DNA from: Synergistaceae bacterium
GTDB taxonomy: Bacteria > Synergistota > Synergistia > Synergistales > Aminithiophilaceae
Assembly: GCA_016756725.1 (NCBI GenBank)
Contig: JAESII010000006.1
Span: 160,148 to 224,147, forward strand
Length of the DNA stretch: 64,000 bases
Direction: 5' to 3'
This document shows, one piece after another, positions 1 to 7,851 of this stretch; within the stretch, counting starts at the first letter, position 1; every line of letters begins with the position of its first letter. A program made the translations under genes and the position numbers. The notes beneath the pieces were generated by a model that was not told the DNA's origin, did not search any database, and saw only the letters and a program-made list of their open reading frames with translations.

Positions 1-33
1 ACTTCCTCCGAACTTGAAGACCCGTTTGGCCAT
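1..33 (-). CDS. Aspartokinase, N-terminal fragment
   Basis: Only the first 11 codons are inside the window: they read MAKRVFKFGGS and run off the left edge. The K-F-G-G-S motif is the conserved nucleotide-binding start of aspartate kinases, the first step of the aspartate-family amino acid pathway. The ATG lies 4 bases after the thrB stop, with a GGAGGAGG-type ribosome binding site inside the thrB end, so it is the third gene of a thrC-thrB-aspartokinase operon. Whether it is monofunctional (LysC) or fused to homoserine dehydrogenase (ThrA) cannot be seen here. Confidence 0.8.
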   Translation of the reverse strand, partial: MAKRVFKFGGS

Positions 34-37
34 CGCC

Positions 38-973
38 TCAGACCTCCTCCGGCACGAGGGAGACGACGCGGGCCCCATCGTCGTCCACGTCAAGGACGAA
101 GAAACGGGACCGTACGCCGTGATCGGAAAAGACGCGGCACATCGTCGAGGCCACGGCCTGGGGGTTACCCTTGACAAAGGCGAGGACGCTGGGCCCCGAT
201 CCGCTGATTGCCACGCCGAGGCACTCCCGGTGGAGGCGGACCTTTTCGAGGATCGTCTCGCCGCCGGGAAAGAGCTTGGCTCGGAACTGTTGGTGAAGCC
301 GGTCATCCATGGCCCAGGGCAGCTCCTCCCACCGTCCTGTGGCCCAGGAGGCGGCGAAGAGGGCGACGCGGCCCACGTTGAAGACGGCATCCTGAAGGCT
401 GACCTGCTCGGGAAGGGCCTCGCGGGCCTTGGAGGTGCTCACCCGGACCTCGGGAACGGCCACGACGGTGACGATCTCCCTGGGAAGGGCTTGAAGCCGG
501 ACGTGCCTCAGATCCTTGCCGTCCCAGCAGCTGACCACCATCCCTCCGACGCAGCAGGGAACGACATTATCGGGATGACCCTCGATGGCCGTCATGAGGG
601 GAAGGAGCTCTTCCCGGGGCAGGGGGCGTTTGCGCAGGGCATTGGCGATGAGGACGCCGCCGACGACGGCCCCCGCCGAGCTCCCCAGGCCTCGACAGAG
701 GGGAATGGCGTTGACGGACCGAAGATGAAGTCCGGAAGGGGTGATGCCCCACTCGGCACAGGCCTTCTCGTAGCTTTTGATAACCAGGTTGGCCGAGGGG
801 TCCTGCAGTTCGCCGCTGCCTTCGCCAATGACGTCGATGGAGTACTCCCCTTCCGACAAGAGATCGACGACTTCGTAATCGTTGTAGAGGGCCAGCCCCA
901 GCCCTATGGTGTCGAATCCGGAGCCGAGGTTGGCACTTGAAGCCGGCACGCGGACACGAAAGGGCACGTTCAT
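38..973 (-). CDS. thrB: Homoserine kinase
   Basis: GHMP-family kinase of 311 residues that phosphorylates L-homoserine to O-phosphohomoserine, the substrate of threonine synthase. The N-terminal PASSANLGSGFD segment (residues 10-21) and the glycine/serine-rich ATP loop PLCRGLGSSAGAVVGG (91-106) are the family signatures, and the length is normal. The ATG overlaps the thrC stop by 4 bases (ATGA), so the two are translationally coupled. The gene lies behind the T-box leader upstream of thrC and should be controlled by threonyl-tRNA charging. Confidence 0.96.
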   Translation of the reverse strand: MNVPFRVRVPASSANLGSGFDTIGLGLALYNDYEVVDLLSEGEYSIDVIGEGSGELQDPSANLVIKSYEKACAEWGITPSGLHLRSVNAIPLCRGLGSSAGAVVGGVLIANALRKRPLPREELLPLMTAIEGHPDNVVPCCVGGMVVSCWDGKDLRHVRLQALPREIVTVVAVPEVRVSTSKAREALPEQVSLQDAVFNVGRVALFAASWATGRWEELPWAMDDRLHQQFRAKLFPGGETILEKVRLHRECLGVAISGSGPSVLAFVKGNPQAVASTMCRVFSDHGVRSRFFVLDVDDDGARVVSLVPEEV

Positions 974-2013
974 CGCGAAAGCACCTCCCGAAGGGACTGC
1001 CAGCAGTCGTCGATCTCGACCATCGTCGACGACTGCCCCATGGCGGCATCGGGGTCCTTCAGCCCGTTGCCCGTCAGGACGGCCGTGATGATCTGACCCT
1101 GAGGGAGACCCTCCCCTTCGTGGATCTTGAGAAGGCCCGCCAGGGAGGCACAGGAGGCCGGTTCGGCGAAGATTCCCTCGCGCGAGGCAAGGAGCCTCTG
1201 GGCAGCGAGGATCTCCTCGTCGGTGACGGAAAGGAAGCGGCCGCCGCTTTCACCGACGGCACCGCGGGCCTTCTCGGCGTTGACGGGACGGCCGATGCGG
1301 ATCGCCGTGGCCACCGTCTCGGGCTCGTCGAAAGGCCTCCCCTCGACAAGAGGCGCGGCACCGGAAGCCTGAACGCCGATCATCTCGGGCAGTCTCGTCG
1401 TTTGGCCCAGTTCCCCGTATTTCTTGAACCCCGCCCAGTAGGCGGAGATGTTCCCAGCATTGCCTACGGGAATGACGAGCCTTTCCGGGGCATCGCCCAG
1501 TTCGTCACAGATCTCCCAGGCCGCCGACTGCTGTCCCAGGAGACGGTAGGGGTTGACGGAGTTGACAATGGCCAGCCCCAGCTCCTCCGAGGCCTGCTTG
1601 GCCAGATCCAGGGCCCTGTCGAAATTACCGCGGACGGACACGACCCTGGCACCGTAGATCAAAGCCTGAGCCAGCTTGCCTCGGGCAACCTTGCCTGCAG
1701 GGAGGAGGACGAAACAGGGGAGACCTGCCCGTGCCGCATAGGCGGCAGCAGCGGCCGAGGTGTTTCCCGTCGAGGCACAGACGACGGCTTTGGCGCCACT
1801 TTCGATGGCCTTGGCAACGGCAAGCACCATCCCTCTGTCCTTGAAGGAACCTGTCGGGTTGGCCCCCTCGAATTTGACGCGTAAGTCGACGCCGAGCTCG
1901 GAACCGAGATTCGTCAGGGGAATGAGGGGCGTTTGCCCTTCACAGAGGGACAGACGGGGCGTCGCCTCCGTCAGAGGCAGCAGATCACCGTAGCGATGCA
2001 GGATTCCTCTCAT
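970..2013 (-). CDS. thrC: Threonine synthase
   Basis: PLP enzyme of 347 residues that converts O-phosphohomoserine to threonine. The NPTGSFKDR motif (residues 52-60) carries the Schiff-base lysine K58. The length and the early position of the motif fit the short threonine synthase class of Bacillus/Thermus type rather than the long yeast/E. coli type. It is the first gene of the operon, is followed with a 4-base overlap by thrB, and is preceded by a T-box leader whose terminator ends about 50 bases before its start. Confidence 0.95.
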   Translation of the reverse strand: MRGILHRYGDLLPLTEATPRLSLCEGQTPLIPLTNLGSELGVDLRVKFEGANPTGSFKDRGMVLAVAKAIESGAKAVVCASTGNTSAAAAAYAARAGLPCFVLLPAGKVARGKLAQALIYGARVVSVRGNFDRALDLAKQASEELGLAIVNSVNPYRLLGQQSAAWEICDELGDAPERLVIPVGNAGNISAYWAGFKKYGELGQTTRLPEMIGVQASGAAPLVEGRPFDEPETVATAIRIGRPVNAEKARGAVGESGGRFLSVTDEEILAAQRLLASREGIFAEPASCASLAGLLKIHEGEGLPQGQIITAVLTGNGLKDPDAAMGQSSTMVEIDDCWQSLREVLSR

Positions 2014-2065
2014 CAGTTCTACCTCCCAGCTTTATCGTTCCCCAGCCGCAAGCGGCCGAAAGGAC

Positions 2066-2100
2066 AAAAAAGCCCGTCCCCTCTGCCAAGGAGACGGGCT
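2066..2100 (-). terminator. T-box regulated terminator
   Basis: Minus-strand hairpin with arms GCCCGTC and GACGGGC around a purine/pyrimidine loop, followed by six T. It starts just after the conserved T-box sequence and would compete with the antiterminator. Confidence 0.85.
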
Positions 2101-2337
2101 GACCCGCGGTTCCACTCCATTTCCGGCCCTAGCCGGCACTCTTTCCGCGTTAAGGGGCGGACCCCGGCGGCTTATCGGCTGAAGGCCGCTTCACCGTCTG
2201 CTCAGGGGCGGTGTTCACCAGCGTCCGATCGCGGGGCTCTCTCAGCCTTTGGAGTCCCCTCTCTGTCCGAAGACGGCGGCTACTCTTCCCTTCGTCGCAA
2301 TTCCTTTCCTTCCGGTCATCGACTGGCCTGAAGGTTT
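2066..2337 (-). ncRNA. T-box riboswitch leader, probably threonine-specific
   Basis: On the minus strand the segment at 2102-2118 reads GGAGTGGAACCGCGGG, a close match to the T-box consensus AGGGUGGNACCGCG that pairs with the uncharged tRNA 3' end. It is followed directly by a GC-rich hairpin and T-run (2066-2100) forming the terminator. Upstream, the Stem I elements GAAGAGTA, GGACAGAGAG and GGTGAACACC are visible. The likely specifier codon is ACC (Thr) at about 2212-2210. The leader sits between a TTGACA promoter and thrC, so it should switch the threonine operon on when tRNA-Thr is uncharged. Class is secure; the specifier assignment is by eye. Confidence 0.9.
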
Positions 2338-2343
2338 CCGTAG

Positions 2344-2372
2344 TTTTTACGCCTTCCCGATGAAATTGTCAA
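2344..2372 (-). promoter_or_regulatory. Sigma-70 type promoter of the thr T-box operon
   Basis: TTGACA (2372-2367), a 17-base spacer, then TAAAAA (2349-2344). This places the transcript start near 2337, right at the 5' end of the T-box leader. The -35 box is perfect and the -10 box is weak. It overlaps the divergent greA promoter region. Confidence 0.65.
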
Positions 2373-2376
2373 GTCA

Positions 2377-2405
2377 TTGCTCAAAGCGAGAGAGTCTGAT
2401 AGAAT
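2377..2405 (+). promoter_or_regulatory. Candidate sigma-70 promoter of greA
   Basis: TTGCTC (2377-2382), 17-base spacer, TAGAAT (2400-2405), followed about 50 bases later by the greA start. It is back-to-back with the thr operon promoter, the two -35 boxes being only a few bases apart. Confidence 0.55.
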
Positions 2406-2457
2406 GATCGACCGACATAGAGGGATACCCTCCAGCCAGTCCAAGGAGGCTGATGCC

Positions 2458-2958
2458 ATGGCTCCCAGTACCCGTTCCTCCGACGACGTCATCGTCATGA
2501 CGCGCAGCGGCTATGAAAAGCTCAAGGAAGAACTGATTCACCTGCGTAGCTCCGGAAGGACCGAGATCGCCCGTCAGCTTGAGGAGGCCCGCGGTTTCGG
2601 CGATCTGAGCGAAAATGCCGAGTATCAGGCCGCCAAGGACGAACAGGCCAAACTTGAAAGTCGCGTGCAGTGGCTCGAGTATCAGCTCAGTAAGGCCAAG
2701 GTGATCGATGCCGAGGACATCGACGGCAGCAGGGTCACCTTGGGAACGAAGGTGACCTTCGTCGATCTCGACAGCAAGCGTGAATTCGCCTACACCATCG
2801 TCGGCTCCGAGGAATCGGACCCCAAGGCCCTGAAGCTTTCCGCGGCGAGCCCCGTCGGTCAGGCTCTGATGGGCCGCGAAGTCGGCGAAGAAGTTCTGGC
2901 CAGGGTACCTAAGGGAACACGGAAACTGCGCATTCTCGACATCGTCGTCGAAGCCTGA
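2458..2958 (+). CDS. greA: Transcription elongation factor GreA
   Basis: 166-residue GreA. It rescues backtracked RNA polymerase by stimulating transcript cleavage. The N-terminal coiled coil carries the acidic tip in the region FGDLSENAEYQAAKDEQ, and the C-terminal half is the FKBP-like domain. I chose the ATG at 2458 because AAGGAGG lies 8 bases before it; the open frame extends upstream to 2377 without a better site, and an internal ATG at 2497 would give the more usual 153-residue length. It is monocistronic, divergent from the threonine operon and convergent with ddl. Confidence 0.95.
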   Translation: MAPSTRSSDDVIVMTRSGYEKLKEELIHLRSSGRTEIARQLEEARGFGDLSENAEYQAAKDEQAKLESRVQWLEYQLSKAKVIDAEDIDGSRVTLGTKVTFVDLDSKREFAYTIVGSEESDPKALKLSAASPVGQALMGREVGEEVLARVPKGTRKLRILDIVVEA

Positions 2959-2986
2959 CCCGCTCTCTTTCGCAAGGCAAACAGAC

Positions 2987-3036
2987 AGGAAGCCACGAGA
3001 CGCCCCGCTCCATCCGGGACGGCTAGTGGCTTCTTA
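2987..3036. terminator. Putative bidirectional terminator between greA and ddl
   Basis: Arms GAAGCCAC (2989-2996) and GTGGCTTC (3026-3033) enclose a GC-rich inner segment, in the short gap between the two convergent genes. The plus-strand side is followed by a T-rich tract. The loop is long, so efficiency is uncertain. Confidence 0.45.
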
Positions 3037-3044
3037 CCTTATCA

Positions 3045-3986
3045 TCAGAACCTTTCCAGGGAGGCCCTCACGATCCGGGCAAGAAGCTCGGCGAAGGAAA
3101 GACCAGCTGCCTGGGCCGCCTTGGGGACAAGGCTCGTCTCCGTCATCCCCGGAGCCGTGTTGACTTCCAGGACACAGGGACGACCGTCGCCGTCAAGGCG
3201 GAGATCGACACGGCTGTAGACCCCGCAATCCAGGGCACGATGGGCGGCCAGGGCGGCAGCGACGACGGCATCCTCCTCACGGACCGTCAGCGCCGCCGGG
3301 GCGACATAGCGGCTGGCTCCGGGGGTGTATTTGGCCTCATAGGTGTAAAAACCCTCGGGCGGAACGATCTCGACGACGGGCAGTGCCGTCAAGTGATCCT
3401 TCTCGTCGAGGACGGTGACGGTCAATTCCCTGCCGTCAATGTAGCTTTCAATGATCACCTTCCGGTCGTACTTCCGGGCCGCCTCGACGGCACGGACCAA
3501 ACTCTCTCCATCGTTGACGATAGAGATGCCGACGGTGCTCCCGCAGCCTGCTGGCTTGACGACAAGACGTCCTGAAAGGGCAAAGAGCTTCTCCGTTTCT
3601 TCGTTCCTCTCTGCGGAGAGGCTCATGGCTCCGGTGCAGACCAGCCCGGGAGCGACAGGAATGTTTCTCTCCCGAAAGAGGGCCCTGCTCACCTCCTTGT
3701 CCATGGCGGCAAAGCAGGCAGCCGGACCTGATCCCGAGTAAGGCAGACCGGCCATATCCAGCAGGGCCTGAAGTCTCCCGTCCTCACCCCAGCCGCCATG
3801 GAGGGCGACGAAGACAAACTCCCGCCACCCCCCCTCGAGGAGGGCCAGAACGTCTCTAGCTCCCCCCACCGGAAGAGGGTGAACGTCGAAGCCTGCCTCT
3901 TCCATCGCGGCCGTGACGGCGGGGCCGCTTTTCAGTGAGACCTCCCTCTCCGGGGAGTCGCCTCCGTAAAGAACACCGACTTTCAT
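3045..3986 (-). CDS. ddl: D-alanine--D-alanine ligase
   Basis: 313-residue ATP-grasp ligase that makes the D-Ala-D-Ala dipeptide for peptidoglycan. Visible are the N-terminal GVLYGGDSPEREVSLKSG segment, the ATP-grasp loop VKPAGCGSTVGIS and the C-terminal metal-binding CVLEVNTAPGMTETSL. Length is typical. The start has GGAGG 9 bases upstream. A strong terminator lies only about 18 bases before the start codon, leaving no room for a promoter between them, so expression probably depends on read-through from lptD or an upstream start site. Confidence 0.95.
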   Translation of the reverse strand: MKVGVLYGGDSPEREVSLKSGPAVTAAMEEAGFDVHPLPVGGARDVLALLEGGWREFVFVALHGGWGEDGRLQALLDMAGLPYSGSGPAACFAAMDKEVSRALFRERNIPVAPGLVCTGAMSLSAERNEETEKLFALSGRLVVKPAGCGSTVGISIVNDGESLVRAVEAARKYDRKVIIESYIDGRELTVTVLDEKDHLTALPVVEIVPPEGFYTYEAKYTPGASRYVAPAALTVREEDAVVAAALAAHRALDCGVYSRVDLRLDGDGRPCVLEVNTAPGMTETSLVPKAAQAAGLSFAELLARIVRASLERF

Positions 3987-4003
3987 GACAGATCGCCTCC
4001 AGA

Positions 4004-4033
4004 CAAAAAACGCGAGGTCCGAGGGACCTCGCG
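4004..4033 (-). terminator. Rho-independent terminator between lptD and ddl
   Basis: Perfect 10-base arms CGCGAGGTCC (4011-4020) and GGACCTCGCG (4024-4033) with a 3-base loop, followed on the minus strand by six T. It lies just upstream of the ddl ribosome binding site. Confidence 0.85.
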
Positions 4034-4049
4034 CGGGAACGACAAGGTC

Positions 4050-5696
4050 TCAGGGGATCGGCGGAAGCCCTCCAGGCCGCTCGCCCGGCTCTTCCAGTTC
4101 CTTTTCCCTGAACTGGAGAGGGCTGTCCGGGTAGGCCTTGATGATGAGGCGCAGACCGGCCCAGTCGTCATCTCCGGCTCGGTCATCACGGACCGTCAGC
4201 TCCCAGGCCAGGCAGTCCACCTCGTAGCGGAGCTGGTAGACCATCTCGTCCAGGTAATCTTCCCGAAGATCCCAGCCGCCGCGGAGGGAAAGCTCCCATT
4301 CGTCGCCGAAGGGAACGGAAAGGCGCTGAAAGACCCGTTCCGTTTCGTTGTACCGATCCCAGAGCATCGGCGACGTGCCGTCGACCCAGCGTCGTACGTA
4401 GGTGGACCGGAGACGCAAGGACCCTGCCGACCAATTGAAGCCGAAAGCCAGATCGGTCGTCTTCTGGCTGTCTGCGTCGGGCACGTCATAATCGTAATAC
4501 CAGTAGGTAGCCCGCCAGAAAGGCTGGAGGGTACCCAGAGGGGCACCTTCGCCGTAGTAGTCGATGGCGCCGCCCCGCCGCTGTGCCTCCACCTGCTCTT
4601 CGCTGTAGCTTCCCCAGGTGCCGAGGAGGCGCCACCAGCCGCCGCTGGCGGGGTCACTCCACCAGGGCCCTTCGACGGTGAGCTGAGGCTCCCGCCAGAG
4701 TGTTCCCGAATAGCGCTTCACTCCGGCCACGTCGTCGATCTCGACAGACTCCCGCTGACTCCAGAGAAGTTCCGTCGTCCACCCCGAACGCTCGTCACGG
4801 AACCCCCAGCGCGGGCGCCAACGATTTTCGTCGTCCACATCGCTGTAGATGTAACCGCTTTCGAGGAAAAAGGTCGTATGGTCGCCTAAGCGTTGCGTGA
4901 CGGAGAGCCTTCCTTCGGGATCGATTTTCGACCAGGCCACGACAGAAAGTTCGGCCTGCCCTGTCGACCAGGTCAGGGGACCGGAGATACCCAGTCCCGC
5001 TCCCTTCTTCCCGTCATAGCGCGGCATGGGAAGGAAGACGCCGGAACTTTCTCTGGCTTTGACGACGTAATCGAAGGGATAGGTGAAGATGAGCGTCTCC
5101 CCCAGGTAGACCCGGGGCTGCTTGATGATGACCCGTTCTCCGGGGACAACGACCATTTTTTTCGTCGTCAGCCTGTAGTGAGGGTGCGGCTCCTGGCAGG
5201 TCGTGACAGAGACGAGCTGCCACCAGCCAACGACTTCGCCCTCTTCAAGGCCCCGAACCTCCTTGGCCGTCACGATGCCCCGTTCAAGAGCGTCCTGAAG
5301 GGGAAGGACCTCGAGGTCCTCACCGGCGACGACGAGCTGGTCGACCTTGCCCGATGCGTTCCGGACAAAGCCCCGCTGAGCCACAAAGTCGTATTCCATC
5401 GACTCCCCCTGAAAGGTCTGTCCCCTCCAGTAGAGGGTCACGGGACGGGTCCCGTCGGATGTGGCCCGGACAAGCTGTCTTTCCGTATCCAACTCCAGGT
5501 AGGGCGTGCTCATCGTCAGGTCCTCGTAAGAGAGGGTCACCTCCCCTTCGGCACTGGCTCGCCCATGGGCCTCGTCATAGATGAGATGCTCGCCTTCGAC
5601 GGTCACAGCCGTTCCCTCACCGGCTTTAGCCGGTGAGGCCGGAAGAACGAGGAGGAGGAGGAGAAGGAGGAACAGGATCTTCAGGGCCTTTGCCAA
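4050..5696 (-). CDS. lptD: LPS-assembly outer membrane protein LptD-like
   Basis: 548 residues with an N-terminal signal peptide (poly-Leu segment ending near ASPAKA). An OstA/LptA-like beta-jellyroll region follows (about residues 30-115), then a long Trp/Tyr-rich region of alternating strands typical of an outer membrane barrel. The family inserts LPS into the outer leaflet. It is clearly shorter than E. coli LptD (784). It overlaps the end of the lptC-like gene by 16 bases, which supports the Lpt assignment. The terminator after it ends this operon. Family assignment is good; details of the barrel cannot be judged from sequence alone. Confidence 0.82.
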   Translation of the reverse strand: MAKALKILFLLLLLLLVLPASPAKAGEGTAVTVEGEHLIYDEAHGRASAEGEVTLSYEDLTMSTPYLELDTERQLVRATSDGTRPVTLYWRGQTFQGESMEYDFVAQRGFVRNASGKVDQLVVAGEDLEVLPLQDALERGIVTAKEVRGLEEGEVVGWWQLVSVTTCQEPHPHYRLTTKKMVVVPGERVIIKQPRVYLGETLIFTYPFDYVVKARESSGVFLPMPRYDGKKGAGLGISGPLTWSTGQAELSVVAWSKIDPEGRLSVTQRLGDHTTFFLESGYIYSDVDDENRWRPRWGFRDERSGWTTELLWSQRESVEIDDVAGVKRYSGTLWREPQLTVEGPWWSDPASGGWWRLLGTWGSYSEEQVEAQRRGGAIDYYGEGAPLGTLQPFWRATYWYYDYDVPDADSQKTTDLAFGFNWSAGSLRLRSTYVRRWVDGTSPMLWDRYNETERVFQRLSVPFGDEWELSLRGGWDLREDYLDEMVYQLRYEVDCLAWELTVRDDRAGDDDWAGLRLIIKAYPDSPLQFREKELEEPGERPGGLPPIP

Positions 5697-6298
5697 AACA
5701 GTTGAGCCTCCTCTCTGAGGACGACGACGCCATTGATGTCGAAGAAACCCTGCTGGCCTTCCAGGCGGATCCCGCGGAGAGAATCCTCAATGGCCAATCC
5801 TCTCGAGAGGGTCCAGCCCTGATCTCCCTGAATCCAGTTGGCCTCTCCTGCAGCCCAGGTCAGGGCATAGCCCTCACCGTCGACGGACCCCTCCGGTGAT
5901 TGGAGGCGGATCTCCCCCAGATCGTCACGATAGTCGGCAACGGGAGAGGAAAAGGTCCAGCGGCGGCCTTCCTCGTCGGCAAGGGTAATGTCCACCTGAT
6001 GCCCCTTGGCCCAGGCCTGGGACCGCTCGAGGCGTTCCGCCGAAAGGTGCCAGAGGCGACCGTCCATCTCCCGCTCCACGTCGATCCTTTCGACGGTGAC
6101 GAGGATCTCCTCCTCGCCGTCGACGCTGATCGCGGCCTGAGGCCGCTGAAGAGCCAGATCCTGCCGGACCATCCAGACGAAACCCCCTCCAAGGGACAGG
6201 ATCACCACGATGAGAAGGATCGGCAGGAAAAGACGCCTCTCGATCTTACCAGACAACCCTCCAGCCTCCCTCCTGACGGACGAGGCTGAGGACCTCAC
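5681..6298 (-). CDS. lptC: LPS export periplasmic protein LptC-like
   Basis: Small bitopic protein with one N-terminal membrane helix followed by a periplasmic beta-rich domain. LptC links the inner-membrane LptFG permease to the LptA/LptD bridge. The 205-residue frame starts at a GTG (6298) with no clear ribosome binding site. A TTG at 6256 preceded by AGGAGGGAGG would give MSGKIERRLFLPI and only an 11-base overlap with the upstream gene, and looks more natural. Assignment rests on the architecture and on the adjacency to lptD; sequence identity in this family is low. Confidence 0.7.
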   Translation of the reverse strand: MRSSASSVRREAGGLSGKIERRLFLPILLIVVILSLGGGFVWMVRQDLALQRPQAAISVDGEEEILVTVERIDVEREMDGRLWHLSAERLERSQAWAKGHQVDITLADEEGRRWTFSSPVADYRDDLGEIRLQSPEGSVDGEGYALTWAAGEANWIQGDQGWTLSRGLAIEDSLRGIRLEGQQGFFDINGVVVLREEAQLFWQRP

Positions 6299-7388
6299 TC
6301 TGCAGGACCCGGATGAAGACGAGCTTCTGGGCTGCCGTGACTTTGACGCGATCTCCGTCGAGCCAGGTCGTCCTGTAGCCGTCGCGCAGGTTCAGGCGAA
6401 ACGTGCGGTTCAAGGCCTCCTGCCGGAAATCCTCGGGAGAAAGGCGGCTTTTTGTCTCGTCACTGACCATGCCGTAGAGCTCTTCCGTCCTTCCCTCGCT
6501 CCAGAGAGCGAGGAAGCGTTCCAGGAAATCCTCTCTGGTCTCGGGCAGAAGCCTGCCGTTTTCCGCCGAAATCGAGAGTTCTTCGGCAGCCGACGGAGGT
6601 GTTTCGGCAGCGGGAACGGCGACTTCCGGTGCCGGCGGTGAAACGGGCCGGACGGGAAGGGGATCGCTGGGTAAAAGGAGGAACGGCGGGGGGGGGGCAA
6701 AATCCGGCGACGCCGGTTCCGGAGCTGACGGTCCCTCTGGGGTGGAGACGGGAGGCGGCACGACAGGGCTCTGCGGCACAGAGGGAGGCTCAGGCTCCTC
6801 CCGAGAAGGCCTCTCGACGGGAGGAAGCTCGACGAGGACCTCTTCGACGGGCCCATCCGCAAGACCGGTTCCGACGAAGGTAAAGCGGGTTTCCGGGCCG
6901 GGGCCGAGGCCAGAGACGAGAAAAGAAAAAGGCCCTTCCTGACGGGGAAAGAACACCAGCCCCTGAACGAGGCCCGAAATGGGTTCGCCCAAACGTTCCT
7001 CGAAGGATAGCGGCGCCACCCTCCTGCCGTCAGCGAGCTCGAGCATCAGCCTCCGTTCGACGGGCTTCAGCGAAAGGGGGCGACCGCCGAAGTTGTAGAC
7101 GGAAACGAGAAAGGCCTCGGCCTCGGCCATGCGGAGGCTCTTGCGGAAGGCCTGAGCCGACGTCTCCATCTCGTGAGGCGTCAATCCCTGCCTGGCTCCG
7201 TCGACGCGAACCCAGGGATCGACGAGCTCTTCCGGATAATGGACAACCCAGACGAGGCAGTCCTGCCCCCAGCGAAAAGAGGTCCAGCCATCGAGGATGC
7301 GGGCCACCTCGACGGCTGGATCACTGGCTTCGGCGGTAACCGGCCCGAAAAGGAAAAGGGCCAGAAGGACCAGGACAAAACGCTTCAC
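6246..7388 (-). CDS. Secreted protein with proline-rich linker, unknown function
   Basis: 380 residues. A cleavable signal peptide (MKRFVLVLLALFLFGPVTAEA) is followed by a folded region to about residue 185. A long linker very rich in Pro, Glu and Ser comes next (about 190-270), then a C-terminal domain of about 100 residues beginning near the ETREDFLERFLALWSEG segment. That last part resembles small NTF2-like domains found at the ends of secreted proteins, but this is a guess from the helix-strand pattern. It lies 9 bases after the preceding secreted gene and runs into lptC. I do not recognise the protein; an envelope role is inferred only from position. Confidence 0.75.
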   Translation of the reverse strand: MKRFVLVLLALFLFGPVTAEASDPAVEVARILDGWTSFRWGQDCLVWVVHYPEELVDPWVRVDGARQGLTPHEMETSAQAFRKSLRMAEAEAFLVSVYNFGGRPLSLKPVERRLMLELADGRRVAPLSFEERLGEPISGLVQGLVFFPRQEGPFSFLVSGLGPGPETRFTFVGTGLADGPVEEVLVELPPVERPSREEPEPPSVPQSPVVPPPVSTPEGPSAPEPASPDFAPPPPFLLLPSDPLPVRPVSPPAPEVAVPAAETPPSAAEELSISAENGRLLPETREDFLERFLALWSEGRTEELYGMVSDETKSRLSPEDFRQEALNRTFRLNLRDGYRTTWLDGDRVKVTAAQKLVFIRVLQSEVLSLVRQEGGWRVVW

Positions 7389-7397
7389 GGTGCTCCT

Positions 7398-7832
7398 CTA
7401 AAGGCGGTAATCGATGATAGCCGCGACGCCGACGCCCTGGACACGGCGGAAGCGCTGGAGCGGATTCTCCGAGTCAATGGGAACGAGGATCTTGACGCCG
7501 ATGCGATCCTGGAAGGAGACATCCAACTGGGCCACGGCCTTCGTTGTCTCGACAACTCCCTTGGGACCAGCCACCTGGGCGGCACCGATGCTCGTGCCAC
7601 TTCCGACGGAGACGATGGGAACCACCTTGGTGTGTCCCTCAGCCTTGACACCCCGATTGAGGGTGACGGTGTTGATGAAATCATTGATCGGTCCGGCGAT
7701 GGTCTTCACGAGCAGTCCTCCGCCGACGACGCCGATGAGGTCACCGAGGTCGAAGGCCTGGGCGGGAGCGAGAGAGGAAAGGGAAAGGGTGAGAGCAAGC
7801 AGCAGAGCCGGAAGAGACTTGAATCGCTTCAT
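7398..7832 (-). CDS. Small secreted protein, unknown function
   Basis: 144 residues with a clear signal peptide ending at APAQA. The mature part has a hydrophobic glycine-rich stretch (GDLIGVVGGGLLVKTIAGP) and a C-terminal half of likely beta strands containing VGSGTSIGAAQVAGP. The middle gene of three consecutive exported proteins downstream of pyrG, with spacings of 19 and 9 bases, so probably co-transcribed. No family recognised. Confidence 0.75.
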   Translation of the reverse strand: MKRFKSLPALLLALTLSLSSLAPAQAFDLGDLIGVVGGGLLVKTIAGPINDFINTVTLNRGVKAEGHTKVVPIVSVGSGTSIGAAQVAGPKGVVETTKAVAQLDVSFQDRIGVKILVPIDSENPLQRFRRVQGVGVAAIIDYRL

Positions 7833-7851
7833 GGCGAATCGCTCCTTTCGT

